Shown here piece after piece: positions 7,601-8,271 of a stretch of DNA of 8,271 nt. The stretch comes from Limisphaerales bacterium (GTDB lineage: Bacteria; Verrucomicrobiota; Verrucomicrobiia; Limisphaerales; UBA11358), in NCBI GenBank assembly GCA_027451565.1, contig DAIDJC010000147.1, positions 1-8,271 of the forward strand, read 5' to 3'. Numbering within the stretch: the first letter of the stretch is position 1; each line of letters starts with the position of its first letter. Both the position numbers and the translations under genes were made by a program. Under the pieces are notes generated by a model. That model did not search any database. It was not told the origin of the DNA and was given only the letters and a program-made list of their open reading frames with translations.

Positions 7601-8271
7601 CAAACAGCGGAGAGGCAATGGCAGGGTTGTAAAGCTCGGATGGAAGGTCATAAAACCGGTTGGTGTTGTAGGAGCCTGCCCACCTGATGGATGGATTGTT
7701 GGCATATAAAAGAGGCAGCGTCTGGCGCAGCAGTGGTCCCGAGACATTGAGGTCAAAAGGCTCGTATTGCGCGCGCAGGCCGCCAAACGCCAACGCGCTG
7801 CCCAGTGGCAAAAGGGTGTTTAAATTGTATCCATAACGGTAACTCAACAGCGACAGCGCATCCTGAAATGCCGCGCCCGTGTTCGGCGATCCCAATGGCT
7901 CCAGGTAGTTGTAATCATTGCCCGAACCCGGCACATCCCATTGATTGGTGTTCAAGTCGGCCAGAAAGGCGGCCAGGTTGATTTCCCAGGAGCCTACTCC
8001 TTCATTGCGCAGGTATCCACTAGACCCTGACGGACTCACACCATTGTAAAGTGGTGTGCCTGCCGATTGATTATGAATCGCATTCAAATCCAGGCCGTTG
8101 CCGACCGGCACCGCCATGAAAGCGTAACGGGAGAGGAACAGGTTGTTGGCAGAATGAGTCTGATCCGGGCGTGTCAGAATGCCAACCCATTGGGGGTCGC
8201 CGGTGACCTGGGCTCCATAACCATTAGTGGCTCCGTTGAAAAGGATTTCGGGGACATTGTCGCCAATGGTT
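4617..8271 (-). CDS. Giant uncharacterised Verrucomicrobial protein, Verru_Chthon cassette protein A-like, 5' end outside window
   Basis: The frame is open from the window edge to a TGA at 4617-4619, giving at least 1217 residues. The first ATG in view (8117) is probably internal, because the 51 codons upstream are in frame and look like the same protein, including TGDPQWVGILTRPD and FLSRYAF just before MAVPVGNGLDLN. Blocks I recognise from very large proteins of Pedosphaera-type Verrucomicrobia include GNGLDLNAIHNQ, YGVPWIIGAKKGFPAFNQ, EYEWLPQQMMGLLR, PRYVIYAYGQALRPAPNG and the terminal ESYNVLPPE. From memory this family is related to Verru_Chthon cassette protein A, whose members often start with a prepilin-like segment and sit near pseudopilin genes; that N-terminus is not visible here. 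I see no enzyme motif. The protein is rich in Asn, Thr, Ser, Tyr and Trp with a single Cys in the visible part, which suits an exported, beta-rich surface or pseudopilus-linked protein. There is no frameshift or internal stop. The subtilase gene follows after 71 bp. Molecular function is unknown. Confidence 0.9.
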   Translation of the reverse strand, partial: TIGDNVPEILFNGATNGYGAQVTGDPQWVGILTRPDQTHSANNLFLSRYAFMAVPVGNGLDLNAIHNQSAGTPLYNGVSPSGSSGYLRNEGVGSWEINLAAFLADLNTNQWDVPGSGNDYNYLEPLGSPNTGAAFQDALSLLSYRYGYNLNTLLPLGSALAFGGLRAQYEPFDLNVSGPLLRQTLPLLYANNPSIRWAGSYNTNRFYDLPSELYNPAIASPLFVNRLIAANTQNGVVNPSTYDRYTFYRMMSQMGTDSDPDDGKMNLNFRNIVNGRVVPGMETNMLYWTPLDFFTNAADRLLRNYSTNWFASNPNGYVQTFYGLYPPNTYYGQLYSYVDYYRNPDGVLITNDPSGFGLTNVSTSPFLGWTNTVPALSLTNIPVYVNGQFVYSPAVNRLLQLAANLFEASTNEEFPSVFRPLFRVDRDTNIFIVGYTQVLPLPISLNNDLSGDLYDFSTPYDVSQDAGKLRVLYGNSTIMNANIYGVPWIIGAKKGFPAFNQLAMLNAVSVTRKLQVSRNSLNSKTFYTNHWYQLSISNYLNTSFWNSYSNDYVPQGKLSVYFADYVSMGLSNAPGYPVQKFADSFSFNTNGAWPGSRWANTIGGMPNANSFVTANWANTFSNWGSFFDDTAVYKTAAHQFVDVNGFDPWESNNDSCDLLPPMELMTTNWMRAIIMDEGHVIDYVQLRGPMDATNLSAAIADPPGSFYLWSTNNASNSPLNPSYGYIEQIAISMNGQNLPPGAVWQPEGYPGALTSVQAGTAYFSAFFTPSHQMSFDGLTFYATNNVVQAGYTATRNVFVPYLYQVNDPLVHYLASDLNAGAGAVWHQGLSETNGFWQQVNGVGSTAGGLVSSASGSFPMPIAPFGQDIVKGRYQPWGYAAPTALQSGLFYNFQNPFNAAYKDPAVWNPEYWDFPTNLYPTVGWIGRVHRGTPWQTVYLKATNILAGNAVGTNTWSAWTGDVNQYDAADSAPVQDRLLFDIFTARPSPNAALGTLSVNQTNLAAWSALLSGMVVLTNLNEYRNPIGVGNPIPVNNYSHNFIEPAGIAGAASFLGGLVDAINIQRSGFNLNDSTFPPDHLVGSFEHAGDILATPALTQQSPYINWGYNQPQAGGVNIEQSYGINDQEYEWLPQQMMGLLRDEPTPRYVIYAYGQALRPAPNGLVTAGGTYFGMVTNYQVVAESAVRAVISIQKHVDLSGRFPVTNYVSHVESYNVLPPE

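Noticed and set aside
8115..8117. ATG at 8117 as the true start of the giant protein
   Set aside because: The frame continues open to the window edge, and the upstream codons encode family-like sequence (TGDPQWVGILTRPD, FLSRYAF), so this Met is internal.
1..8271. CRISPR array, tRNA, rRNA or mobile element
   Set aside because: No regularly spaced repeats, no tRNA-like cloverleaf and no transposase or terminal inverted repeats were seen; almost every base lies in the two genes.

Overview
The window holds two large co-directional genes, both on the minus strand. They fill almost all of it and are separated by only 71 bp. In transcription order, the first (8271 to 4617) is a giant protein of at least 1217 residues whose N-terminus lies outside the window. 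The second (4545 to 13) is a 1510-residue secreted subtilase. I see no RNA gene, CRISPR array, insertion sequence or other gene.

The likely source is a member of the Verrucomicrobiota, probably close to Pedosphaera/Limisphaerales. This is an inference from three things. The first protein has sequence blocks that I recognise from very large uncharacterised proteins of that group (related, I think, to 'Verru_Chthon cassette protein A'). Both proteins are extremely rich in Asn and Thr, with Thr-Asn pairs throughout. Neither gene has a clear Shine-Dalgarno sequence that I can find.

Region by region, read 5'->3' on the minus strand: 8271-4617 is the giant protein, ending in two adjacent TGA codons. 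Positions 4616-4546 are a short spacer with a perfect 7-bp GC-rich hairpin. Positions 4545-13 are the subtilase: signal/anchor segment, two propeptide-like repeats, an S8 catalytic domain with the full Asp/His/Asn/Ser set, a beta-sandwich-like insertion inside the catalytic domain, a KP-43-type beta-barrel, then PPC-like and P-domain-like modules. The last P-domain-like module stops abruptly in a G-rich tract and is followed by a short basic tail unlike the rest of the protein.

The two genes may be cotranscribed, both probably encoding exported, cell-surface or extracellular proteins. The protease could process or act beside the giant protein, but that link rests on adjacency alone. The points most worth checking are the broken C-terminus of the protease and the function of the giant protein family.
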